Assembly: GCF_045865695.1 (NCBI RefSeq) | Contig: NZ_BAACAP010000246.1 | Coordinates: 62,001 to 126,000 of the forward strand | From: Scytonema sp045865695 | Lineage (GTDB): Bacteria > Cyanobacteriota > Cyanobacteriia > Cyanobacteriales > Nostocaceae | DNA length: 64,000 bases | Direction of reading: 5' to 3' | In this document: positions 32,168 through 40,045 of the stretch, in pieces | How positions within the stretch are numbered: position 1 is the stretch's first letter | How the letters are laid out: each line of letters begins with the position of its first letter | The notes under the pieces: model-generated | What the model was told of the DNA's origin: nothing | The model's database searches: none | Seen by the model: the letters and a program-made list of their open reading frames with translations, nothing else | Translations under genes and position numbers: made by a program

Positions 32168-32193
32168 ATCTATTTAACCCTGGAAAACCATCT

Positions 32194-32766
32194 ATGTTGC
32201 CAATTCCTGGAATGATATTTTTACTATTTTTTCCGGCAAATCTTTGTATATTAAGACAAGTTATTTGGGGTGAGGAATTAACCCATCAACTACTAGCTGT
32301 AGGGGTATTTTTGTTTTGTATAGAACAAACCCGAATGGCTGCTCGAGATTTGCAACAAATTGCTGAAGCGAAGAAGCAAGTGAGGGATAGGCGTCTGGAT
32401 ACTTTCTTGAAGATCGCTACCAGTACAATTTTTATAGAACTTTTAGGATTTTATACAGCATCAATTTGGTTGGGATGCGGTTCGGTTTTGATTTTATTGA
32501 GCCAGGTGTGGTTTAACTTGTTTGCTGGTATCAAAATTTGTACGTCACCAGAAATTATCATTCAGCCCTGGAAAGTTTCCGAACGTTACAACGTGTTAAT
32601 TGCCGATTTTCTAGGATTAGTTTTAGTGAGTCTTTGGATGTTACAGATTGCTTCAGTACCGATCGCTTGGGGACTTTTTGGGATGGCGATCGCCTACTGT
32701 AGTATCAAGTTATTTTTGTTACTCCAATCCACATTTTTTATTGAAACTAAAGGAGTCAGGGGATAG
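32194..32766 (+). CDS. Hypothetical integral membrane protein
   Basis: 190 residues from an ATG at 32194, just after a miniature element, so the original 5' end may have been lost. About five hydrophobic segments (near 5-20, 30-45, 75-90, 93-112 and 145-180) flank a basic helix rich in Arg, Gln and Lys (TRMAARDLQQIAEAKKQ). I do not recognise a named family. Part of its 3' end is duplicated at 30546-30645, inside the broken ParE gene. A heptamer-type CCCCAATCCC repeat follows its stop (32775-32812). Confidence 0.6.
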   Translation: MLPIPGMIFLLFFPANLCILRQVIWGEELTHQLLAVGVFLFCIEQTRMAARDLQQIAEAKKQVRDRRLDTFLKIATSTIFIELLGFYTASIWLGCGSVLILLSQVWFNLFAGIKICTSPEIIIQPWKVSERYNVLIADFLGLVLVSLWMLQIASVPIAWGLFGMAIAYCSIKLFLLLQSTFFIETKGVRG

Positions 32767-32774
32767 AATGGAAG

Positions 32775-32812
32775 CCTAATCCCCAATCCCTAATCCCCAA
32801 TCCCTAACCCCA
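32775..32812. repeat. CCCCAATCCC heptamer repeat
   Basis: Repeated TCCCCAA/TCCCTAA units between the membrane protein gene and ycf34. Confidence 0.65.
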
Positions 32813-33061
32813 TCAAGTTGGCACTAATTCACCGGGGCGTAACTTAGACCACTTACCCGTTTCGCGCTTAAAGCTGAGACATCCCACAACATCCCATTCC
32901 ATTTCAATGACATCCTCTCGCGGACGGATGTTAACATTAATGGAAGGTTCATTAGGCTCAAAATCTGGTGTTTCCGTCAAGTGGGGCTGCTCGTGCTGCC
33001 CTTCCACCGCGTGGTAGGTGAGACAGCGATCTACATAATGGCAGTTCACGCAAATACACAT
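32813..33061 (-). CDS. ycf34: Ycf34 family protein
   Basis: 82 residues from an ATG at 33061. It begins MCICVNCHYVDRC with Cys2, Cys4, Cys7 and Cys13 arranged to bind an Fe-S cluster, followed by TYHAVEGQHEQPHL and a C-terminal KWSKLRPGELVPT. Length and motifs match Ycf34 of cyanobacteria and red-algal plastids, an Fe-S protein linked to photosynthetic electron transport. Monocistronic and divergent from the tRNA nucleotidyltransferase. Confidence 0.9.
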   Translation of the reverse strand: MCICVNCHYVDRCLTYHAVEGQHEQPHLTETPDFEPNEPSINVNIRPREDVIEMEWDVVGCLSFKRETGKWSKLRPGELVPT

Positions 33062-33189
33062 AATCGAAGCAATTCCAGGAACCTTTATTGATACTCTAGC
33101 TTAAGCGCAATTGATATTGTCCAGTCTTTGGGTTTAATTTTATTACAAAAGCTTGGACAATCCACGCATCCAAAATCTAAAATCCACGC

Positions 33190-34428
33190 ATGGTATTAGT
33201 TCCTTCTACTTTATCTCCAGATTATTGGCCTTTTAGCTTGGAGTTATTGCCACAACCAGCTTATATGGTGGGTGGTGCTGTGCGGGATGCTATTCTCTCT
33301 AGGAAACGGGAATATTTGGATTTAGATTTTGTACTCCCATCGAACGCTGTCAAGACAGCCCGCAAAATCGCTTCACATTACAGAGCGGGTTTTGTTTTAC
33401 TTGATGCAAAAAGACAAATTGCTCGTGTGGTGTTTCCTCACGCTACAGTAGATTTCGCCCAACAGGAAGGCGATAGTTTGACAACGGACTTGCGAAGACG
33501 GGATTTTACAGTGAATGCGATCGCATACAATCCCTATACTCAAGAAATTATCGATCCCTTACAAGGCTATGAAGATTTACAACAGGGTCTTTTAAGAATG
33601 GTATCACCTACCAACTTAGAAGACGATCCATTGCGGTTAATGCGAGCATATCGCCAAGCAGCACAACTTGGTTTTACGATCGAGTCAAGTACACAAGACA
33701 CAATTCGCTCTTTAGCGGGATGCATAACCCAAGTAGCAGCAGAAAGAGTCAGAGTAGAATTAGGTTACATGCTAAATTCACCCCAAGGAACTCCTTGGCT
33801 CATCAAAGCTTGGGAAGATGGTTTGTTGACACCGTTCTTCAACTATGCGACAAAAGACAGCGTTTCTCTACTTCCAGAAGTTGACAAAGCAGCATCTCAA
33901 ATAGCAGAAACATGGCATCAACTGGGGATAGAACTTTCTCAATATATACGCGACACAGTTAAAACTACACGGTTGGGAATTGCAAAACTTGCTTGTCTTG
34001 TCAAACCAGAACCAGAGACAGCAGAAACAGAGTTGATGCAACTTACATACAGCCGCGCCGAAGTCAAAGCTGTTTTGACAGCCTTAAGACTGTTACCACA
34101 GTTCCAGACTTCTCAATTGTCCTTACGAGAACAGTACTTCTTGTTTCAAGAAGCAGGACTGATATTTCCGGCAATTGTCGCCTTAGCCATGGCATACGGA
34201 ACTCCGGTAGGGGAGACTGCACCCTCGATCACCCGCTACCTTAACCCTGACGATCTGGTCGCTCATCCCACATCAATAGTGAGTGGCAATGATATAATGA
34301 TAGCCTTAAAAATTCCTGCTTCGCCACTAGTGGGTAAACTGCTGACCGAAATTGCTCTAGCCCAGATAGAGGGTAAGGTTTCCACAGCAGCAGAGGCAAT
34401 AGAGTTTGCAGCTGGGTTAATCACCTGA
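33190..34428 (+). CDS. cca: tRNA nucleotidyltransferase (CCA- or A-adding enzyme, class II)
   Basis: 412 residues from an ATG at 33190. The class II nucleotidyltransferase core has MVGGAVRD (residues about 26-33) and the metal-binding LDLDFV (about 43-48), followed by RRRDFTVNAIAY (about 103-114) and DDPLRLMRAYRQAAQLGF (about 140-157). It adds CCA, or only A if a partner enzyme adds CC, to tRNA 3' ends in the cytoplasm. Cyanobacteria can split the two activities, and sequence alone does not settle which this is. No operon partner. A short GTGACCA repeat follows the stop. Confidence 0.88.
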   Translation: MVLVPSTLSPDYWPFSLELLPQPAYMVGGAVRDAILSRKREYLDLDFVLPSNAVKTARKIASHYRAGFVLLDAKRQIARVVFPHATVDFAQQEGDSLTTDLRRRDFTVNAIAYNPYTQEIIDPLQGYEDLQQGLLRMVSPTNLEDDPLRLMRAYRQAAQLGFTIESSTQDTIRSLAGCITQVAAERVRVELGYMLNSPQGTPWLIKAWEDGLLTPFFNYATKDSVSLLPEVDKAASQIAETWHQLGIELSQYIRDTVKTTRLGIAKLACLVKPEPETAETELMQLTYSRAEVKAVLTALRLLPQFQTSQLSLREQYFLFQEAGLIFPAIVALAMAYGTPVGETAPSITRYLNPDDLVAHPTSIVSGNDIMIALKIPASPLVGKLLTEIALAQIEGKVSTAAEAIEFAAGLIT

Positions 34429-34532
34429 CCAGTGACCAGTGACAAATTCAATAAGTATTGATAGGTAAAGGAGGATTTTACAAGAAAAGGTAGTTCACAA
34501 TAAAATTATGAACTCTTATCAGATCAAAATTC

Positions 34533-35000
34533 ATGAAACTCGACCTTCCCAAATCCTTAGATACAGTTTTACCGACTGAAGAAGAGGTAGCAATTGCTCA
34601 AGCAAGTTATGAAAAATTAGCAAAGCATTTGCAAAATCCTCAAGCTAACCGCACTATTACCCTTATGCAGAGTGACACGGAACAGACTTTTGCGATCCCA
34701 GAGTCTGCATTTTGCCAGTTAATTGAGATTTTGGCACAAATGGCTAGGGGCAACGCAGTTAAGTTACACCCAATTCGACACGAGGTTGAAATTTATGAAG
34801 CTGCTGATATCTTGGGTGTTTCCAATGCCTACGTGATGGGTTTATTGGAATCAGGAAAAATTCCTTACCGCATGGAAGGGACGAGTCGGAGGATGCGTTG
34901 TCAAGATGTACTAGATTACAAGAAACGAAATGATGAAGAAAGAAGGAAAATTTTGGATGAGCTAGCTGCCGAAGCGCAAGAATTAAATATGGGATATTAA
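34533..35000 (+). CDS. Excisionase/MerR-type HTH antitoxin
   Basis: 155 residues from an ATG at 34533. The N-terminal half is helical. The C-terminal half has an excisionase-type HTH: YEAADILGVSNAYVMGLLES, then GKIPYRMEGTSRRM and a DVLDYKKRNDEERRK helix. The toxin gene follows 4 bp after its stop, an arrangement typical of cyanobacterial HTH antitoxin-PIN toxin pairs. A paralog with the same ending (AAEAQELNMGY versus AAQAQELDMGY) lies at 45829 without a toxin. Confidence 0.8.
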   Translation: MKLDLPKSLDTVLPTEEEVAIAQASYEKLAKHLQNPQANRTITLMQSDTEQTFAIPESAFCQLIEILAQMARGNAVKLHPIRHEVEIYEAADILGVSNAYVMGLLESGKIPYRMEGTSRRMRCQDVLDYKKRNDEERRKILDELAAEAQELNMGY

Positions 35001-35004
35001 ATTC

Positions 35005-35574
35005 ATGGCAAGTTTCAGAGTTGTCTATGATGCAAGCGTTTTATATCCCGCACCGCTTCGTGATTTTTTAATGGAGCTTGCCCTCTCAAACTTGTTTGCT
35101 GCACGATGGACTGAGGAAATTCACGATGAGTGGATACGAAATGTTTTGAAAAATCGTCCCGATTTGACATTGGAACGACTTACGAGAACCAAAAATTTGA
35201 TGAATGCCAAGGTTGAAGGTTGCCTGGTAACTGGTTATGAAGTAAAGATCCCAGAGTTACAACTTCCAGATATGGATGACTGTCATGTCCTGGCAGCAGC
35301 AATTCACTGTGATGCTAGTTATATTGTAACTTTCAATCTTAGAGACTTTCGCGATACAGATCTGACTCCATATGGAGTCCAGGCTTTGCATCCTGACAAA
35401 TTTATTCTACACCTGCTCGAGCTAGATTCTATGGCAGTTTGTCAAGCAGCGCAAAGGCAGAGAAGCCGACTGAAAAATCCACCCAAGGCAGTTAAGGAGT
35501 ACTTAGAAACGTTACAACAACAGGGGCTTACACTGACAGCTATGCGTTTAAGAGAGGTCTGTCAGGAGATTTAA
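35005..35574 (+). CDS. PIN-domain toxin (VapC-like ribonuclease)
   Basis: 189 residues from an ATG at 35005. PIN-type acidic residues are seen in VVYDASVLYPAPLRDF (Asp near residue 8), LPDMDDCHVLAAA (about 90-102) and IVTFNLRDFRD (about 110-120). The C-terminal ~70 residues are helical. It would act as an RNA-cleaving toxin neutralised by the HTH protein encoded 4 bp upstream. The pair appears intact. Family role known; target RNA unknown. Confidence 0.8.
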   Translation: MASFRVVYDASVLYPAPLRDFLMELALSNLFAARWTEEIHDEWIRNVLKNRPDLTLERLTRTKNLMNAKVEGCLVTGYEVKIPELQLPDMDDCHVLAAAIHCDASYIVTFNLRDFRDTDLTPYGVQALHPDKFILHLLELDSMAVCQAAQRQRSRLKNPPKAVKEYLETLQQQGLTLTAMRLREVCQEI

Positions 35575-35697
35575 GATTTGTTACTGTCTTTGAATAAGCT
35601 CGCTTTTCAGAGCGAACCAGAAAATCATCAAAAAAGCTCATTTGGGAGGTTTCTGTTTTATTAGGTAAAATTATTACTTATAAACGACAACACAACC

Positions 35698-37176
35698 ATG
35701 CTAGCTGAGATTCAACCTGGAACTTTGATTGGTCACCGTTATCTGATTAATAAGCTTCTTGGCAAGGGAGGCTTCGGAAGAACGTATTTGGTGTACGATA
35801 CTCAGCGGTTTGGCGAACCTTGTGTCGTGAAAGAATTTGTACCTCCAAACACATCAGAGCGCTTGCTTAACAAATACCGCGATCTATTCGAGCGCGAAGC
35901 AAAAGTTTTATACCAAATTAATCATCCCCAGATCCCTAAATTTCTAGCTTGGTTGACCGAGCAAGAGCGATTGTTTATCGTACAGGAATATATTGATGGT
36001 CAAACCTACTCTCAACTTTTGCGCGATCGCCTTTCCCAGCAAAAAAAACCTTTTTCTGAGGCTGAAGTTATTCCTTGGTTATTGGAACTACTGCAGGTGT
36101 TAGATTATCTTCATCAGTTGAATATCATTCATCGGGATATTGCACCGGATAACGTCATCCTTTCTCAAAAACAGTCTAAACCCGTGCTTATCGACTTTGG
36201 AATCGTTAAACAGAAAGTCTCTGAGGTTTGGAATGCTGATTCTGAAAACAACCAGTACTCTGTTATGGGTTCAGTTGTAGGTAAAATTGGCTACTCTCCA
36301 CCAGAGCAACTTCGGATGGGACAATGCTATCCCTGTAGTGACTTGTATGCATTGGGTGTTTCTGCTATTGTTCTGATGACTGGAAAAATGCCAAATTTGT
36401 TGCTCGATCCATCTCTAAAGTGGCAATGGCGTTCCTATGCTAAAGTCGGTTCCCAACTGAGTGACATACTAGAAAAAATGATAGCGGAGAATCCATTAGA
36501 CCGTTACCAGTCAGCTCGAGAAGTTTTTGATGAGTTGCAAGGCTATTCGCATCTTTTATCTGGTAATTCCGCTTTGAACCAGTCAATTCAGAAGGTACAA
36601 AATGACCGCATTGGCGAGCTTGAAGCTACAAAGACTAGAAAAACAGAAGAAAATAAACTCCTGGAACAAGACTTACCTGATATCAAAACAAATATTGAAA
36701 ATACGAGGGGTATTGATTCAGGATTTTTAGAATTTTGTCAACAAGAATTAACGAGTTTTGTCGGACCTTTTGCGAGCGTTCTACTTAAAAATACTTTGAA
36801 TCAATTCCCACAGCTTACACCGAGAGAACTTGTTGAACGGTTGGCTGTAGCAATTCCTCATTCGGAAAGATCGCAAGAATTTAGAAATCGCGCTCAAAAT
36901 CTTTTGTTGAAAACAGAAGAACCGCAAGCAAAAACTTTTTCTCACGATGCGGTTACAAGCTTTCCTGCTGCTAACGATCCAGATTTTTTACAATATTGTC
37001 GTAAAGAACTGGTGAGTTTTGTGGGACCTTTTGCTACCGTTCTTATCGAAGATACTATATCTAATAACCCAAATATTACACCAGAGCAATTGGTAGAAGT
37101 TTTAGTAGCAAAAATTCCTCACAAACAAAGAGCAGAAGAATTTAGAAATCGGGTTCAAAGCAAGTATAAAGGATAA
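35698..37176 (+). CDS. Ser/Thr protein kinase with tandem C-terminal adaptor-like domains
   Basis: 492 residues from an ATG at 35698. The kinase domain (about 14-285) has GKGGFGRTY (22-30), the ATP-binding Lys45 (VVKEF), HRDIAPDN with Asp147 and DFG at 166-168, so it should be active. After a charged linker (about 290-340) come two copies of a ~60-residue helical domain (about 344-402 and 424-488) with FLxxCxxEL..FVGPFAxVL and LVExLxxxIPHxxRxxEFRNR. The same tandem domain ends the orthocaspase at 11372. Convergent with the heme sensor at 37182, 5 bp apart. Confidence 0.9.
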   Translation: MLAEIQPGTLIGHRYLINKLLGKGGFGRTYLVYDTQRFGEPCVVKEFVPPNTSERLLNKYRDLFEREAKVLYQINHPQIPKFLAWLTEQERLFIVQEYIDGQTYSQLLRDRLSQQKKPFSEAEVIPWLLELLQVLDYLHQLNIIHRDIAPDNVILSQKQSKPVLIDFGIVKQKVSEVWNADSENNQYSVMGSVVGKIGYSPPEQLRMGQCYPCSDLYALGVSAIVLMTGKMPNLLLDPSLKWQWRSYAKVGSQLSDILEKMIAENPLDRYQSAREVFDELQGYSHLLSGNSALNQSIQKVQNDRIGELEATKTRKTEENKLLEQDLPDIKTNIENTRGIDSGFLEFCQQELTSFVGPFASVLLKNTLNQFPQLTPRELVERLAVAIPHSERSQEFRNRAQNLLLKTEEPQAKTFSHDAVTSFPAANDPDFLQYCRKELVSFVGPFATVLIEDTISNNPNITPEQLVEVLVAKIPHKQRAEEFRNRVQSKYKG

Positions 37177-37181
37177 AAGCT

Positions 37182-38114
37182 TCATCCTTTGGGACGCTGT
37201 TGCTCAAAACTTTGAATTGCCATCAATAAACTGAGCTTCATACGTGTGAAGGCTTCTACAAGAGAGCCTATTTCATCTTTGGACACTTTCTCAAATTCAA
37301 CATCAAAATCACCAGTGCTGACGGCTTCTGCAACACGAACAACTTTCTTGATAGGTTGGATAACATATCGCTTCATCCATAGGTTCGCCACGAATATAGC
37401 GATCGCAAAAACCAGAGTGATAATTCCTATTGCTAACAATAATGCTTGCTTAGCTCTCTCAAGAATGATATTTGCTGGAACGGAAACAATCTGAGCGCCA
37501 TTAATTTCATTCAATTTCCAACCAAATCCATGTTCTGTTCCATATACCTTAATCATTCCTTTGGGAGCGACATCTGGGCTACTATGACATCTCAGACAAC
37601 TTGAGTCTTTTACGGCTAAAGGACTGGCAATGTAATAATATTTTACTCCATTAATCCAATGATATCCTGATGTTGTGTTTTCAAGATTATTGGCTTGCTG
37701 GAATTTTTGCACGATTGTTGTTTCAAAATTGTCAGCTTTATCTTGAAGATTGGTAGGATTGAGCATCGCGTCCTTGTAAAAGAAGTTATTGTAACTTACG
37801 TCTTGTTTTTGTAGATTTAAAAAGACTTTCCTGGCTGAGTAAGACGGGATAGTTTGCAGTGCAAATTCATCTCCTTTCAAGCGTCGTTCCAATACTGGTT
37901 GTACTTCATCATTTGTATATTGCCGTACAGCATTTATATTCTGAAATATAAAACGTGCTCTTGATTTGACTGCAATTTCAGCTTGATAATTTAGGAGATT
38001 AGCAAAAGCTATACTACTTAATGTAATTCCTCCAATAAATATTATCAGTAGTAATGTGGTTAGCTTTGTTGCTAATGTTAAATTTTGAAACTTTTTTGTT
38101 AATTTTCTTAACAT
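37182..38114 (-). CDS. Tll0287-like (DUF3365) c-type heme sensor with HAMP domain, paralog 3
   Basis: 310 residues from an ATG at 38114. Membrane segment at about 19-41, extracytoplasmic domain with DAMLNPTNLQDKAD (about 115-128) and heme motif CLRCH at 173-177 (then SSPDVAPKG), second membrane segment at about 223-245 and HAMP (about 246-300). No output domain. It is convergent with an active Ser/Thr kinase, echoing the 18.8-27.8 kb locus where two such sensors lie beside an HstK-type kinase. Confidence 0.85.
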   Translation of the reverse strand: MLRKLTKKFQNLTLATKLTTLLLIIFIGGITLSSIAFANLLNYQAEIAVKSRARFIFQNINAVRQYTNDEVQPVLERRLKGDEFALQTIPSYSARKVFLNLQKQDVSYNNFFYKDAMLNPTNLQDKADNFETTIVQKFQQANNLENTTSGYHWINGVKYYYIASPLAVKDSSCLRCHSSPDVAPKGMIKVYGTEHGFGWKLNEINGAQIVSVPANIILERAKQALLLAIGIITLVFAIAIFVANLWMKRYVIQPIKKVVRVAEAVSTGDFDVEFEKVSKDEIGSLVEAFTRMKLSLLMAIQSFEQQRPKG

Positions 38115-38442
38115 ATATTTTAGGGATGCATTTCCTGGAAAAAATGATGAGTTTTAACTTTTTCTAAGAAGTTTGTAGGGTGGGCAGTGCCCACTAAGAA
38201 GTTTGTAGGTAGGGCTATGCCACACATTCGCCGTTGGTGGGCTGCCCACCCTACCTGTTTAGGTAATCGAATGGCGGTTCGGAGCTCTGTTTATTTTCGC
38301 CCACCTACTTTTTATAAATGCGGTCGCCATCCGCTTATGCGTAATATCATATCTGGTAAGTAGAAACGCGACATATCGCTTTTCTTGGTGGATCTCACTC
38401 TTCCACAATATGCACCAGTAGCTTTCTACCATTTTTCAAAAG
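38115..38442. repeat. Repeat-containing gap (GTAGGGTGGGC family)
   Basis: GTAGGGTGGGCAGTGCCCAC and a second block GGTAGGGCTATGCC..GGTGGGCTGCCCACCC (38176-38258). A relative of the second block is at about 57911-57966. No gene was seen in the 328 bp. Confidence 0.6.
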
Positions 38443-39081
38443 TTAGATACCCGAACCAAATGCGATAATTTGCTCCACGGTTAGGTCTAAATTTGGGAAG
38501 AACTTGGATTTGACGCGATCTTTCCCTGTAAAACTCTCAAACTTGTATTCTCGCTCAACTAAAATGCTACGCGAGGGAACCAGTTCTCCAATGGATATGG
38601 TAGGTTCTTGAATCTTAGGATTCTTGCGTTTGGGATAACGAGCAACAGTGAACAGGGGGTCAACGAGCCAAAACTCATTCACTCCAAAGGCTGCATACCA
38701 AAGGGGTTTGTTACGGTAGTCATCCTCCCAATTCGTGCTGACTATTTCAATGACAACACTAGGCGGTTCCCTCAATACAGCTTCTGACTGAGTTTGTTGA
38801 TTCCAGGAATCCCGATTAATCGCGATTAAATCAGGTTTACGAGTATCTTTTGGTCCAAGTTCTAACACGGGCTTCGGATGCACCAGTAACCCAAGTTGGT
38901 GACGCCTGCTTGATAATCGCAGTTCTACCAGTAGTTCAGAGCGAAGGTTCTCGTGTTCTCCCGAAGGTTCAGACATGGTTATGACAACTCCGTTGATTAG
39001 CTCGTATTCCTGTCCTTCGGGCAGGTCTAGACTAAGAAACTCTTCCACAGTGTAGGTCTGGAATAGGACAGCAGCAACCAT
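38443..39081 (-). CDS. Uma2 family endonuclease-like protein (DUF820, PD-(D/E)XK)
   Basis: 212 residues from an ATG at 39081; a TTG two codons upstream is less likely. It matches the Uma2/DUF820 family, very common in cyanobacteria: YTVEEFLSLDLPEGQEYELINGVV, then SGEHENLRSELLVEL, KPDLIAINRD, PPSVVIEIVSTNWEDDYRNKPLWYAAFGVNEFWLVDP. The acidic residues and the Glu-x-Val strand fit a restriction-nuclease-like fold. Cellular role unknown; often mobile-element-associated. Confidence 0.85.
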   Translation of the reverse strand: MVAAVLFQTYTVEEFLSLDLPEGQEYELINGVVITMSEPSGEHENLRSELLVELRLSSRRHQLGLLVHPKPVLELGPKDTRKPDLIAINRDSWNQQTQSEAVLREPPSVVIEIVSTNWEDDYRNKPLWYAAFGVNEFWLVDPLFTVARYPKRKNPKIQEPTISIGELVPSRSILVEREYKFESFTGKDRVKSKFFPNLDLTVEQIIAFGSGI

Positions 39082-39394
39082 AGTCAAGTCTAGGAGAGGA
39101 ATGTGTCTAATTTTATCATATTAACAATATGCTGATAGCAAGCAAAATACAAAAAAAGTCTGACAAAACATATTTTTGTAGTTGAAAACGAATCAATTCT
39201 TCTTAACAAGAAGTGCTATATGGATAGGTGCTCGTAGGCAGTTGACTTATCGTATATTCAAGAAGTGAGATGGGTTGCGATCGCTTCAACGCTTTCCAAT
39301 TTGCAAAAAGAAAGCGATAGATCCGCTACTATGTAAAAGATTGCAAATTACTAATTATTCGAGTACCCTGAATTGTCGTTTTACTTCTTTTGTC

Positions 39395-39925
39395 ATGCTA
39401 TTTGATTTCACGATTCGCAGTGCCGAGTCTCAAGATCGTCCGGTTCTGGTCAAGTTAATGGAATTGCTTCAAGATACTGAATCTGAGTTACATCCTAATA
39501 GACCATCAGGTTCTCAGATTGGGAATGAACATTTCGCTTATCTGGAAGAAATCGTTAAGAAACAAAATGGTCAGATTTATGTAGCCCAGTCCAAGGAGAG
39601 CATCATTGGTTTTGTAGTCTGTTTTGTAGAAGAACTGGATGAAGGGGACTTGCATATTGTTGAGCGGGAGCGAAAATACGGTTATATTTCCGATTTATAC
39701 GTTTTGGAAACAATGCGAGAAGGAGGCGTGGGTGCTGCACTGATGAAAGCAGCTGAGAATTGGTTCTTAGATTTAGAGTTGGAAGTTGTGAGAGTGGGTT
39801 TGTTGTGTAGCAATGAAAAAGCAGCAAAGTTCTACCGTAAAGCTGGGTATCAACCCTATGAAATCGTTTATGAGAAGCGTCTTCAAAAAGAGCGGTTTTT
39901 ATCAAAGCACATCTCTGTTCAGTGA
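39395..39925 (+). CDS. GNAT family N-acetyltransferase
   Basis: 176 residues from an ATG at 39395; a longer frame upstream has no support. GNAT features: FTIRSAESQDRPVLVKLMELL at the N-terminus, then GFVVCFVEEL, the acetyl-CoA-binding ISDLYVLETMREGGVGAALMKAAENW (about 100-125) and CSNEKAAKFYRKAGY near the C-terminus. Substrate unknown. It lies upstream of the NACHT gene by 120 bp on the same strand; co-transcription is possible but not shown. Confidence 0.8.
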   Translation: MLFDFTIRSAESQDRPVLVKLMELLQDTESELHPNRPSGSQIGNEHFAYLEEIVKKQNGQIYVAQSKESIIGFVVCFVEELDEGDLHIVERERKYGYISDLYVLETMREGGVGAALMKAAENWFLDLELEVVRVGLLCSNEKAAKFYRKAGYQPYEIVYEKRLQKERFLSKHISVQ

Positions 39926-40045
39926 TTCTGACTCCAATACCGTAACAGTTTTGACACCATACAATCCCGCCTATATCTTAAGCTTTTTTTTACACTAAAA
40001 TTGACTCCAGAAGATGTAGATTGAAAAAATGAGCGGAAGATTTCT

